Positions 34,133 to 45,829 of a stretch of 64,000 nt of DNA are shown in pieces. Location of the stretch: the NCBI GenBank assembly GCA_021209875.1, contig JAGYVD010000010.1, positions 1,612,001-1,676,000 on the forward strand, given 5' to 3'. Source of the stretch: Rosellinia necatrix. Its lineage: Eukaryota; Ascomycota; Sordariomycetes; Xylariales; Xylariaceae. Position 1 is the first letter of the stretch, and every line of letters begins with the position of its first letter. Below the pieces are notes generated by a model. The model saw nothing but the letters and a program-made list of their open reading frames with translations, was not told where the DNA came from and did no database searches. The position numbers and the translations under genes are program-made.

Positions 34133-37100
34133 TTAAGTTGATATATTTGAAATCAAATCCCTGCAGATGTCCTCCATCACCTTGTGCCTGGCCGCCGAGC
34201 CACGCCCCATACCGCGCGCCGCGTCACTAACCTTTTCCTCTACTCCTTGGAAGTTCTTCCAGACCTCAACAAACTTCTTCGGGGACTTCAGCTTATCAAA
34301 CACCTGCTCCATCTTCGAGGGACTCTTAGCTATGATTTTGAGTCGTGTAGCTATGTTGCCCTCGCATTTGAGACTGGTCAATCGGAACAGGTATAGGATT
34401 AGCCCGGCGAGGCCCGATGCGAGGGCGGTCGCGAGCGAGGATCCCTCGACGCTCCGGTCCTTGGGCGGTTTCCCCGCGTCTCCGGCCATCTCCTCGTCCT
34501 TCTCATCCTCCATCACGCGCCCGGGGAAGAGATAATGGACTCTATCAGACGCCGAGACGTATTGACATTTGGCCCCCATGGCCGTCGCCGCCCCGATCTT
34601 GATGGTGCCGCTATACACGCCCGGGTAGCTGTTGTCCTCGCCATCGCCTTGGTCATTGCAGCTGCAAAACATGAGTATATTGTCGCCTTTCGCCGCGTGG
34701 ACAGCCTCCTCCAGGATTTTGAAGTTTTTGGTCGTTTCGCCCACTTTCTCGATACTCCAGCTCATACTGATGATCGACACGCCGCAGTCCTTGGCCCACT
34801 GGATGGCCCGAGCGGCGCTGTCGATGCTGAACTGCGGTCGGCCTTGAAACTGCTCCTGACTATCGAGTTTAAGCGAAAGAATCTCGGCCTTTGGAAAAAC
34901 GCGAGTGATGAGGCGTGCCATCATGGTCCCGTGTCCGCCGGCCGATACCCAGAAGGACGAAGGCTTGTCAAGGCCAAAGAAATGCCCACCCACGACGTGC
35001 CCGTGTAGGTCCTTGTGCGTCGTATCGATACCGTCATCAATAACGGCGATCTTGATGTGCGGCTCCTCAGCCGGCCCACCACGGCCCAAGACTAGGCCTT
35101 TCGAGGCATTGCTGATGAAGTCTCTGAACTCGCTCATGCATTTGAGCCAGCGGTGGTTATGGGGCGTCTCCTCCGTCTTATTCTGCTGCCCGGTCGTGGT
35201 GTTGGACTGACTTTCGCTTGAGGGGCCCTTTGATGCGAGAGTTACCTTGATCTCTTCGTCTTCTAGCCGCCTAGCAGAGGCCTTGACACGCCCTTGAAAC
35301 AGTTCGAAATTGAGATCATCTTGACTGCCGCCCTCTAGACTATGCTGCGCCGAGGATTACCTGTCAGTATCCGTGTCTGTCACATGGGGAGCCTGTCCTC
35401 GTGACCGGAACCAAGGGTGGAAACGTACTGATGGTGGATGGACAACGACCGTCGTCAATTGACGGAACTGTGCTAGTCCTCCCTCGAGATCCCCGCTGGA
35501 GTCGCTCCAGCCGCGGAGGACGGCGTTCTTGCCGCTCCAGTACAGGTGTATTTCACGGGCGTTCGGGGCTGCCGCGGCGATAGCCTCGACACAGAGGTCC
35601 GTCTTTTGCCACTTCCAAACCTCGATATCGAACCTCTTGACCGACTCCACAATCTGTCTATCTGTATGAGGCACATGGTGGGAATCGTCGACAATGAGCT
35701 CAAAGATTTTGTTGATGCCTTTCTTGTTGTGGAGCCAATTGAAGATGATGCTCAGATCGGTCCTCCCCAAGGCCGGATTCCGCGCCTGGACCGGGTCCGA
35801 CGGCCCGACCGGATCTGACGGCTTGGTCGGATCGTCCTCCGTTTTCGGTTGCGGGGGCGGTTTGGGCTTGATGACCAGGCGTGGGATGTGTACCAACTTG
35901 AGCGTGTCCTCTAACTTGACGCATTCGTAACCTGCCTCGAAGTCTGTTTCGTCAATCTCCCCTCCCTTGCCCTCCAAGCTAAAGTCGACCTGCATCCAGT
36001 TCCCTGTGGTGGGAGCGCCTGGTCAGATGGCGATACATGACAACTTGACGGGCTACTCACCTAGTACCGCAGGGCCGTACAAGAAGAGGGAGGAATTCTG
36101 GCGGTTTTCGGTGCGGAGATACGCGTATTTGAGGTATGTTCCGATGGTTTCGACGCTTTCCTTGGTTGGCGATATCCCGGGCTTTGTAGCCCCCTTTGGT
36201 TTTCCTTGAGATGGTGTCCGACTCGAGTCGCGTTCCGTGGCCTTTGTTGGCTTTCCCTTGAAGGTATGGCGCCTCTCGGGTCTTTTCGAGTACTCACCAT
36301 CCCCGTTTGGAATGTCGTCCGATGTCGGTTTCCCTCCTTGGGATGAGTCTTCAGGGGAGGGCTTTTGACGTGATGCGTCCTCCTTGCCAGGGCTGTCATC
36401 CATGGTTCCTTCGTCTTCTATGCCTCCAGCAACCTTCTCCGCCACTGCGCTCTTGTTCGAGCCTGCTCCGGGCTCCATGGCCCCTGGTTTTAGTCCATCA
36501 TTCGTATCACCGGAGCTCTGCTGGTCGCGGGCATCCTCCCATTCTTTGAATGTTGCCCAGAGGCGCCGATACACAGATTGGATGGCGGTAGTTTTCTGGT
36601 CATACGGATGTAAAGCCCTTGGGCAACCCTCAATGAGCAACTTTACAATGCCAACTTGCTGGGAATTGCACCGCTTCCCCTCGACGGCCAGGTGAAGTAC
36701 GGTCAGATCATCCCTGTTGCTTTTGAGGAGTGTTGTCTTGCTGGCTTTTCCAATAAGCCCATGAACAATCCTAAACTCCGTGCTTTCGGCCTCGCAAGGT
36801 GTCAGTTTCATTATGGCGAGGTGAACCAGGGTATTATGGTCGCGTTCATCTTGGAGGGCGAGTATATTATCAAGGTCCAGCGCGGCCGAGCCGCCATTCT
36901 TCTCATGGAACTCTCCGTAGGCGGCAATCATGCATTCCAGGACTTTGTAGTTCTCATTCTCAATGGCCACGTGGAATGCTGTGCGCTTGTAGAACGATGT
37001 CTTCTGATTGTTGCCCTGCTCAGATAATTTCTCTCCAGCAGTCTCAACCAGCCAGGATACGAGGGGCTGGACGCTTCTGCCTTCAACAAAAACACAGTCC

Positions 37101-37351
37101 TCGAGGGTTTCGGCCAAAAGGTGGAAAATGTTGTTATCGGAATCAGGGAGCGTTTTTGCTTGCTCACAATCACGTTTGAATGCGGTTATGAAGCTTGTGG
37201 TCTTAGCCTTCGCTCGTTTTTCAGACACCTTCCTCTCACTGCCACGCTTCCCTCTCATATCCTTTATGAATTTGACTAGGATGTTCTTAAGATTTTCTAG
37301 CGGCTCATCGTCCGTCAGCGAGTCGCTGTCATGCTCACTGCCGTCTGCCAT
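34133..37351 (-). CDS. intracellular ankyrin-repeat subtilisin-like serine protease (peptidase S8), 1025 aa
   Basis: Exons 37351-36061, 36003-35429 and 35344-34133 total 1026 codons with matching phases; introns run GTGAGT to CACAG and GTACGT to CGCAG. The N-terminal part (about residues 100-290) holds ankyrin-type repeats (TAFHVAIENENYKVLECMI, DHNTLVHLAIMKL, DLTVLHLAVEGK). A Ser/Pro/Lys-rich linker follows (300-410). A middle domain of unknown type (about 420-620) includes HLYWSGKNAVLRGWS. The C-terminal S8 domain has a full triad: Asp725 in IDDGID, His760 in GGHGT, Ser920 in EGSSLATA, with oxyanion Asn847. There is no signal peptide and no recognisable I9 propeptide, so it should act inside the cell. 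Ankyrin-S8 proteins are known among fungal allorecognition/NLR-linked proteins, and subtilisins such as Podospora HET-Q2 activate cell-death effectors. Neighbours (orphan and STAND-like genes) fit such a setting. Confidence 0.85.
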
Positions 37352-37850
37352 CCGAAGCCTCGCGTGTAATTAATTCGGCGAGGTATGTTGAAAGCGGACT
37401 GTGTAGAGGACGAGATGGCAGGAAATGGCCGTCACTGATAGCTTGACGATGATGCGGTGACAGCGTATAAAATGGGGCAATGTCTGATACGCGGTTTATT
37501 CGAAATCAGCGGCGGGCAACGTCTTCTTGAGTACATGCATCCCAGCCATGGAACTGGCCCGGACCGCAAATGCCGCCGAGCTCTCCGGATAGAGTACCTT
37601 GGCTTGATTTGCTGGTACGTAACCAGGTCGGCGGCAGAGTATCTTTGTACCTCTACTTCATCAAATAGGGGCTGAGTCGGACAAATATTCGATTCATGCA
37701 TATAGGGGGGCTGCTTGAGGACGAATATAACCAATAATAGTTACTGCTTAGCGCGGGGTGAGCAGAGCCCCCCCCCCCTCCGTGCGTACCATAATGCTAG
37801 ATACAGCCAATGAGGCTGCGTCGCTATATTTTCTGCCCCTACATGTCCAC
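37352..37850. other. spacer between tandem minus-strand genes
   Basis: About 500 bases holding the 5' region of the ankyrin-subtilase gene and the 3' region of the orphan gene. There is a C9-10 run near 37769-37778. No coding signal. Confidence 0.55.
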
Positions 37851-38794
37851 TCAGCCTGCTTGTGGAACACCGCTCTTGATCTTCATAAAGGCGATTTCCT
37901 CAAAGTCCTCGACCTTGATGTCGTTCAGCTGGGTTGTGGTGTAAGCTCGGAGCTTATTAGTCGAAGGTAGCCGGGGATCGAACAAGATGGGCTTGTCAAG
38001 GGGTATAGACCTGAAGAGGCTGGACAAGTTGGTCCTCCAGTCCATCCTGGTAGTGATCTTCACGTCGCACTGGAAATGGCTTGTAGCGTCCGCTCTTTTC
38101 AGCATGATGGCACCCTGAAAAAACCGAGGGACGCCCCCGTGGGAGTCGGGATTCTCCATCAGCGTCCATGCAGCGCCGTTGTCTTCGCCCGTATCCTTCT
38201 CGTATAAGGCCGACTCGCCGGTCACGGTGGCATAATTCGTTCTGATGCGAACCCCAGTAGTCTGCCACGTCGTCGACCCTTCAGCACCCACGCCCCGAAG
38301 AGAGGTACATTTACCCCTCCAGAAGCGCCGCGGGTTACCGTCTCGTGCAAGCTCTCCGGCATCAGGCACGTCTTGTGCTTTGGTGCAATGTCGCAGACCT
38401 CGGGGTAAGGGTCCCCCGGGCCGTGGCCCTTGGGCACAAACTCGACGTCGACGGATGCCGCACGGCGACTCTGCCGCTTGGAGGAAAATGTGCACTGGAA
38501 TACGATCAATGTTGCGTTCGACTTCTGATCGTCTGGGAACAAGGTCCCGTGCACCACTTCGACAATCTTGCACTGAATCCGGACAGCTCCTGCGAGACGG
38601 TGACTGGCTGTCGTCCTCTGGTAGGCCTCAGTCGGCTGAAAACGGTAGGCATTTTTGTTGTCTGACGGCAGCAGCACGGCGTTGACAGTGAGACCTTCCG
38701 AGTCGGTTTCCTCTTCTTCGCCCGAGGTCGAGTTCTCCGGGTCACCGTCCACTGGCTGGGGCTTGGAGAGGTCGTCGAGGTGCTTCTTGTCCAT
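37851..38794 (-). CDS. beta-strand-rich protein of unknown function, interrupted by one homopolymer frameshift
   Basis: From the Met at 38794 the frame reads an acidic N-terminus, then strands such as VRIQCKIVEVVHGTLF, NATLIVFQCTFSS and SVDVEFVPKG, then EVCDIAPKHKTCLMPE, up to GVNVPLFG. There it needs one additional base at a C4 run (38293-38296 on the plus strand) to continue into AEGSTTWQTTGVRI, ATVTGES, AAWTLMENPDSHGGVPRFF, AIMLKRADATSHFQCDVKI, DWRTNLSSLF, and an end rich in Asp/Glu at 37851. About 315 residues are expected. There is no signal peptide, membrane helix or catalytic motif. I believe related hypothetical proteins are common in ascomycetes beside ankyrin/STAND genes, but I cannot name a family. 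A role as an effector or partner of the neighbouring ankyrin proteins is inference. The coding match on both sides of the break favours a consensus error over a dead gene. Confidence 0.6.
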
Positions 38795-39434
38795 TGTGCC
38801 AAGTCGAGTCAATACTCGGTCAACCTAGAATTAAAAATGTTGGCTGGGTGTTCCATCTCGCTCCCCTGCTTCCGCATGGCGGGAATCCGGCCGCTAATAA
38901 TAAGGCTGCAACACCAAAGCAAAGACTATGCCATTCTGTGCCGTGCCATGTACCGCTCGTCTCTCGGGCGTCATCAGCTGCACCATCTAGGTGCCTTGGC
39001 TTTCCAAGGCAGAGGTTGGCTCCCGCTGGACGCTAGGACATCTTTTACTTGGCGCCACAATATGCCAAAGTTGTACCAAACCCCGGCACATGCCGTAGGT
39101 GATATTGTCTTTGAGCCAATCCAGAAAGCTACAGCTATCGGTAGGCGGGTTTACCCCCCATTGCCCCGCACGCCGAGCCAATCCAGGAGTTATACGGAGG
39201 ATGTCAGATTGCCTTGTTGTTGTTGTTGTTGTTGTTGTTGTCAGGACTATCGGGGTAGCCGCGCTATTGCTCTTCACCCTAGCAAGACTCGAGTAGATCT
39301 ACAATGCAACATGCATAAGAATAGGAGCCACCAAAACCAATTAGGTTTATCTCCGACTCACCATTTTCTGGGCATGATGGTCAACGCACATCTTGAGCCT
39401 GTTGCGGTTGCTTGACAAGCTTTTTAGGTCACTC
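38795..39434. promoter_or_regulatory. shared bidirectional upstream region with (TTG)9 microsatellite
   Basis: A 640-bp stretch between the divergently transcribed orphan (minus) and STAND-like (plus) genes, containing a perfect TTG triplet run at about 39214-39240. The arrangement would allow co-regulation. No specific binding site can be named. Confidence 0.45.
39214..39240. repeat. (TTG)9 microsatellite
   Basis: Nine perfect TTG triplets within the divergent upstream region of the orphan and STAND-like genes. Confidence 0.85.
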
Positions 39435-42400
39435 ATGATGTTGCGGACCTTGAGGTGAGTATATCCGGGCACCCACTCATTTCGTATCGCGACGTAGGAA
39501 CCATGCTAATTTTGGCCACATCTCAGGATTGTCGTCGTACACTCATTCAAGGACACCAACCTAGCAGAAGAGGCGTCATCCTCACCAGTACCCCTCCATT
39601 CATCGCTTGCGGAGCGCCAATTTAGCTGGCTTCTATCTACCTTGGAAGATGGTTGCCCAGCCAAGAAGGAAAAGATCATTGTTAAATATAGTCCCGGTGA
39701 CATGATCCAAGGCTCTTCTTCTGGTAATCTAGTAACAGAACAGTCTATTGCGCTGTTGGAACGACTTAGAGAGCACGGAAACGGCTCCGGGCAGATCATC
39801 TTTGTTGGCCATGGCCTCGGAGGAGCCATCATCAAGCATGTGAGGATGCCTACTTTGAATTGCCATACCTATAAGTTTCAACCTAACAAACGCCTCCCCT
39901 CCGTCAGGCCATCGCAGCCGCGGCTCGTGACATGACCAAATATCCAGGCATCTATCTGTCGACTAGGTTGTTTGTACGTCCCACTATTTATCCCGTGTCC
40001 CAAGTGAGGCCGTTAACATTATGCTGTCCATAAAGCTGTTCTTCGACTGTCTTCACCGTGCAACTACACAATACGAAGTGGTCAACCGTGTGGCTCGCTG
40101 GCTCTCGCCGGTGGTGCATCCCAGCTCGACCTCCCTTCTCCGTTCCATAGAGGCCGTAGCCTCCATCGTTACCGAGGCGAATGAAGTCTTTCGCGAGACC
40201 AAGATAACTGAGCTCGCTCGAGCGGTAAGCGTTTATGACGCCGATGCCAGTGATGGCCTAGCTCAAGTAAGTAGCGATACCTTGCTGGTCTTGCAAGCCG
40301 AGGAGAAGCGGTCTGACACGTCAATGTTTCAAGACTACCTTCTCATTGGGCACAGTCCGCGAGGAGGTTCTTGGTATCGCGGGCGAGAAGGGCGATGAGC
40401 ATGCCAAAGCATTGATAAAGAGTGCTGCGGCGACTGCTGCGGGTGGGTTGACCTGATGTGCTTCTTCCTAGACCGACTGACAGCCAATTTAGCTTCATCC
40501 CCGCATCCTGCAACCAATACCTGGCTGCAGCTGATGCATTACCTTGCGCCCTGGGCCAAGCGAGCCACGAGTCCGCCGCTCTCAGACAGGATAAGCCGGA
40601 TTCTCGACAGCGAGACATACCGTAATTTCCGTGACAGCGAACCCCGGCTCCCGCTTGCGTTGTCCATCTACGGGTCAAGTGCATCCGATGTTGCCCGAAC
40701 CTCTTGTCGGGTATTCGAGGAGAAACCAATGCATGGGCGACGAATCAGCCTCTACTTCACCTTTGACCGTCACGACGGCCGCCGCAATTCGGCTCTGCCG
40801 ATGGTGAACTTCTTCAACGCCCAGATTCTGATAGCATCGGACACGCAATGGGACAGGGTCAGCCGCAGTTTCGACGGGCGCTTTAACAAGCGGACGCCCT
40901 TTAGGTCGTGGTGTCTCTACGATGCGATGCATGTCTTCGCCTGCTTGACAGAGAGGAAGGAAATCCTCTGCGTACTCGAAAATGTGGACCAGTGCGAGCC
41001 TGAATCGCGGGAGCAGTTCCTCCAGTACGTCCGCAAGACCATCGTGCTGACAGAGGATAACTTCAAGCTGCTTCTCACAACGGAGAAGCTACCCGAAGTG
41101 CCGTTAGACTGGGGTTGGGAATCGCTCGACGCTGGCCAAGACTTGGGAGATGCGAAGGGGAGAAATCGCAACGATGCACGGTTCGAGAGCAGGGTGGGTT
41201 CTGGCAATACGGAGAGCTCCACGGAGGTCAATCTCGATGAAGCCGCGTCAGACTTGCGCGATCCCGATGCCAACTCGGACGCCTCGAGGCATAACACAAG
41301 CCTTCCCGCCTCCCATATGGATCCGCTGCACACCAGCAACACAGAGCATACTGGACTTTTTGGCGAAATCCCTGACGCCGGCCTCAAGGCTATTCTCCTC
41401 GCCTGGACAGCCGAAGCCAAATTTCCGCTAGCAATGCAGAAGCTCCTCTCTCCCCGTCTCAGTAGACCCATCACGCCCCAGTCCGTCTTCCAAAATCTTG
41501 TCGACATGGTTCCCGAGTCAGACAGACCGCTAGTTCAGCAGGTAATGTCATGGGTGTTGTATGCCTTCCGGCCTCTCAGCGTTCAAGAGCTGGCCACTGT
41601 TGTCGTTTGGCTGCAAGGGGGTGAGTTTCTGGGCGAGGCCGCCCGCGGCAAGGACGACAGCCTGCTTCGGCTCTCGTCGGTCTCGAGCTTGCTCTGGATC
41701 TTCCTCGCGGTTGAAGATGGCGAGGTCAGGATCAGTCACCCTGCTGTCCGCGAGCTATTTCTCGGCAGCAAAGGTGACGAGTGGTTCAATGTTGGCGAGC
41801 GGGACCATGGCCACATTGTCCGTCTCTGTCTAAAACTCCTCCAGCTAGGCGAGGTTCGGCAATGGCAAGACCAGAATTTCGAGGTTGAGTGGGAGTTCGA
41901 TCCCGCAGTTGCGCCGCGCTTTGGTTCTATTTATGAGGACCGCTCCACTTTGCATCGCTACATCATCATGTACTGGCAGGAACACTACCGGCGCAGCTCC
42001 ATCACGGACCGGCCAAGGAACGAGGTGAAGCATTTCTTGGATGGACAAAACGATAACGGGAACAAGCCATCCTGGCGGAGCTGGGCACTAGCCAAAATGG
42101 GCATGTCCAACCCCCTCAACCTCGCAGAGCGACCGGAACAGCCCTTCACGGGTGCACTGCCGTTTCTAGCCGCGCTTGGGGATGTTGAGCTCCTAAAAGA
42201 TTGGTTGGGCAGCACAGCCACGAGGCCGTCTTCGATCGATATATCCATGGCACTCGTGCAAGGGGCCTACGTGGGCTCAAGAGAAGTCGTCGAACTGGTT
42301 TTGGCGCTCAAGGATAGCGAGGCATGGAAACTGGGTGCCGCTTTCAGAGACGCCCTCATCGTGGCCGCCTCATACGGCCACTCTGAGCTGCTTCTTCACC

Positions 42401-45259
42401 TCATCAACGCGGCTCCCGACGGCTACACGTGGCCGGCCGAAGTCCCCGTTCGCGTGTCCGAACTGGGGCTCAAGGAGGCGGTACAAGCACTCATCGCTCG
42501 GAAATGCCCGCTCAACGCCGCGACCGCCGTCTCTACCACACCCCTCTCGCGGGCCGCGTTGAACGGACACGCGGACATCTGCAGCCTGTACCTCGCATGC
42601 TGGAAGGCCTCCCAGGGCGTTGCTAGCGAAACCACGGCCGACACGAGCACCATGATCGATCAAACCGCCATCAAGCTGGCCCTGAAAATGGCGGTCAACT
42701 CGCCTTGCGGCGCAAAAATTCTCAGGACCCTGGACCGGAACGGCATCGATGTTTTGGGAACCGGACTGAACGACTATAACGCACTCAACAGGGCCTGTTT
42801 GCTTGGCCACTTTGAGCTCGTGGGAGTCCTCTTGGACATTGCTCGAAGGGCGGGAATCACGCCGGACAATATTGTCGACTGCCTGGAGCGGCCTGTCTTC
42901 AGCGGCCGGGCCAAGACAACGGCCCGCCTACTAGATTTCATCAAGGAGAAGAAGGACAAGGAGTACGTGCGGGAGGTGATGAAGAAGCAGCTCGACACGG
43001 CGGTCGAAAACGGCCGGGAAGCGCTTGTCGGCGTCTTGTTGGAGAGAGGCGCAGAAGCAAGCGGCGTGTTGGTGCATGCTTGCGATCACGCGCCAATAAA
43101 TATGGCCATAGTGAAGCTCCTCGTCAGACACGGTGCCGACGTCCAAGCCAGGAACGGGCGGGCCACGCCGCTGACCACGGCGGCGAAGAGAGGAGGCTTC
43201 GAGTGCGTGCAGTACCTGGTCGAGCAAGGTGCCGACGTCAACGCGCGAGGCCCTCGGGACACGTCGCCTCTGATGTTTGCGGCGCGCGACGGCCATCTCG
43301 GCTGCGCCCGCTGGCTGCTGGAGCACGGGGCAGAGGTCAACTCGCGAGACGAATTTGGCGAGTCGGCTCTATTCGAAGCGGCTGCAGGGAAGCACTATGA
43401 GGTTGCCGAGTTGCTCCTGGACTGGGGCGCTGACGCCGCAGGGCGCGGCTGGCAGGGGAGGAATGTCCTCCAGCTATGCCTCGCCTCGCCTGCAACCATG
43501 AAGAAGGTGCTCCAACGGCACCCAGGGGTAAACATGACAGACAAGGCGGGCCTGGCTCCGGTCCACTTCGCGGCGCGAGAGAAGAGAGCAGCCGCTATTC
43601 CCATCCTTGCTCAGCATGGGGCCGAGCTCGACATGGCAGGGCCAGACGGACACGGTAGGCACACCCCGCTCGTCATGGCCGTCCTGTGCGGAGACGTCGC
43701 CACGGTACAGGCCCTGCTTGACGCTGGCGCCGATGTCGACCATATGACCAGGGATCCCGGCTGCACGGCCATACAGCACGCTGCCACGGCCGAAATCATC
43801 GCGGCTCTGCTTCAGTACGGCCCTCGCCTCGACCTAGCCGATGGCGACGGCAAGACAGCTCTCCACCACCTCACTTCCCGCTTCCAGCCAGACCTCGCCG
43901 CCATCAAGACACTGGTCAAGGCACGGGCGCCGGTTAACGTCCGAGACGCCGGGGGCCGCACGCCACTCTTCAACCTCGTGCTGGCCGCTGGCGACGGTAG
44001 CAGCCCTAGCCAGGGCCTCATCGTAGACTACCTCCTATCCAAGGGCGCCGACCCCAACATGCTCACAGTAGCCGAAGCCTCGCCGCTGCGCAAGGCCTGC
44101 AGGAACGGCAACTTGCCGCTGGCCAGGCGGCTGCACGCCGCCGGCGCCAAGGCCGACATCGGGAAGGGCGGCCTCCGCGATGGCGTGCTTCAGGCTGTCT
44201 GTCTCGGCGTGGGTGCCGACGGCGAGGCGATCGACATGTTGCGCTTCCTCTTGGACGAGGCCAAGGCCGACGTCAACCGCGTCTGCGGGCGGAGTGGGAC
44301 GGCGCTGGGCGCTGCCTGCGTGCGCAGATCGCCTGATGTCCTGAACCTGCTCCTGGAAGAGTACAAGGCGAATCGGCGGCTGCCAGACTGGGCGGGCCGC
44401 CTGCCTATCCACCTGGCTGCCTCGGCGCAGCTGAGCGCTTTCCGGCACCTGGTCAATTTGGGTTATGACGACAACAACGGGGATGTGGGCGCCGTCGACA
44501 AGACGGGTCGCACCGTGCTGCACTGGGCAGCCCAGAGCGGCAATGTCAAGATGGTGGAACTAGCGCTCTCGCAGACGGGCGGCAACGTCGACCGGATGGA
44601 CGGCGATGGCTGGACGGCACTGTGCTGGGCGGCGAGAGGGCCAGCATCGAATTATATGGCGTCTCAACTGCCAAGGGAGAGTCCTGCCGGCTCGAACACG
44701 ACCGTGACCCGACAGACGAACGTCATCAAACTATTGCTGAGCAGGGGTGCAAAGAAGTCGGTCAAGGTTCGGGCGCATGAAGGGGAAGGGCAGTGGACGC
44801 CCCAGGCCATCGCGGCTTTCCATGGGCTGCCGACGTCTGTGGCCAATCTACTTGCCGAGAAACCGGACGAGAACGCGACCACGACCGGTGCACCGCACGG
44901 TTCGTTTCAGCAAGGACATCGGCATGATGCTGTGTGCGATTGCTGTCAAGCGGTAAGCAGCCATTTCCATCTTGTTGGCCCCCAATTCTGCCTTTGTAGC
45001 TATTGGATGGCAGGCTAACGCAGAGAATCATGTTTCGCCAACCCAGTTCCTATATGGCACCAGATACAAGTGCAAAAGTTGCGATGATTTCAACCTCTGT
45101 TTCAAATGCTATGGGCGCCGCGAGGACCTTGCCAAGGACTCGGAGGCTCCAAGCCATGACTTTGAGGCTATCGGACCGGCTGTTGATCCTGAGAGGCCTG
45201 ACAGTGATGCCTCGAACACGCCCGACTTGTCAGATGACAGTGACTCTGAGGATGATTAG
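39435..45259 (+). CDS. STAND/NLR-like protein: degenerate alpha/beta-hydrolase - degenerate NACHT - ankyrin repeats - ZZ finger, about 1814 aa
   Basis: Proposed exons: 39435-39454, 39527-39839, 39908-39973, 40036-40266, 40334-40442, 40493-44952 and 45014-45259; phases agree and total 1815 codons. The last acceptor could also be 45026. The N-terminus is an alpha/beta-hydrolase-like domain (VVVHSF; IIFVGHGLGGAIIKH; CLHRA) of the kind heading many fungal NLRs, but the nucleophile Ser of GHSLGG is Gly. The central module keeps NACHT/STAND order with decayed sites: IYGSSASDVART (about 305-316) lacks the Walker A GK(S/T); CVLENVDQCE (about 406-415) is Walker B-like; NFKLLLTTEK resembles sensor 1. 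From about residue 830 to 1700 run at least fifteen ankyrin repeats (for example TPLTTAAKRGGFECVQYLVEQGADVNARG). The C-terminus has a ZZ-type zinc finger (CDCCQ, YKCKSCDDFNLCFKCYG, HDFEAIG) and an acidic tail. Likely a cytosolic receptor or scaffold; ligand unknown. Confidence 0.85.
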
Positions 45260-45484
45260 GTGCCGGAAGGACGCGATAGAAGACAATCACTCTAGCGCAA
45301 ATACTACGGGGACTAGGCGTGGAAAGGAAGGCGTGGAAAGGAAGGCGGCGGGATAGAAAATCGAATTACTGGGCAAGAACCGTCAGCTGAGGGTCAGCGG
45401 CCAGTAACCCGGAGCCTCGTAGCTGGGCAGCTGCCGAAAGCAGTTCGAGTCGACCAATCACAAGACGTAGAATTACAACATCAG

Positions 45485-45730
45485 TTACCTGTGCGGCAGG
45501 TAGGTGGCTGTCCACTGCTTCTTTCCTTCATTTCCTTGCGCGGTATCTATAGCATCTGACCATCTGTGCAGGCGCCCGGCCCCCTCGGCATCAGCGTGTG
45601 ACGTCAGTGGCAGGCCCAGGTCTCGCGTCTCGGCGTCGCGGATGGAGCGGAAGTGGCGGAACTCGTCGGCAAGGTGCCAGATCATGTCGACGACGTTCTC
45701 CGACAGGCGCTCGAGGGCCGAACTTGTCGG
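45485..45730 (-). pseudogene. C-terminal coding scrap, family unknown
   Basis: A short frame with ALERLSENVVDMIWHLADEFRHFRSIRDAETRDLGLP and a stop at 45485 looks like the end of a real protein, but no start or upstream exon can be built. It sits between the STAND-like gene and an AT-rich repeat block, so it may be a gene cut by repeat insertion or a segmental-duplication fragment. I do not recognise the family. Confidence 0.3.
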
Positions 45731-45829
45731 TGCGGGGCGCCGGCACAGGGGCGGGCGGGCGAGCCGAGGTAGAGATGGGCGCAGCAGGCGGGCACGAATG
45801 AATGAATGAATAAATTAGTTTAACGTTGG

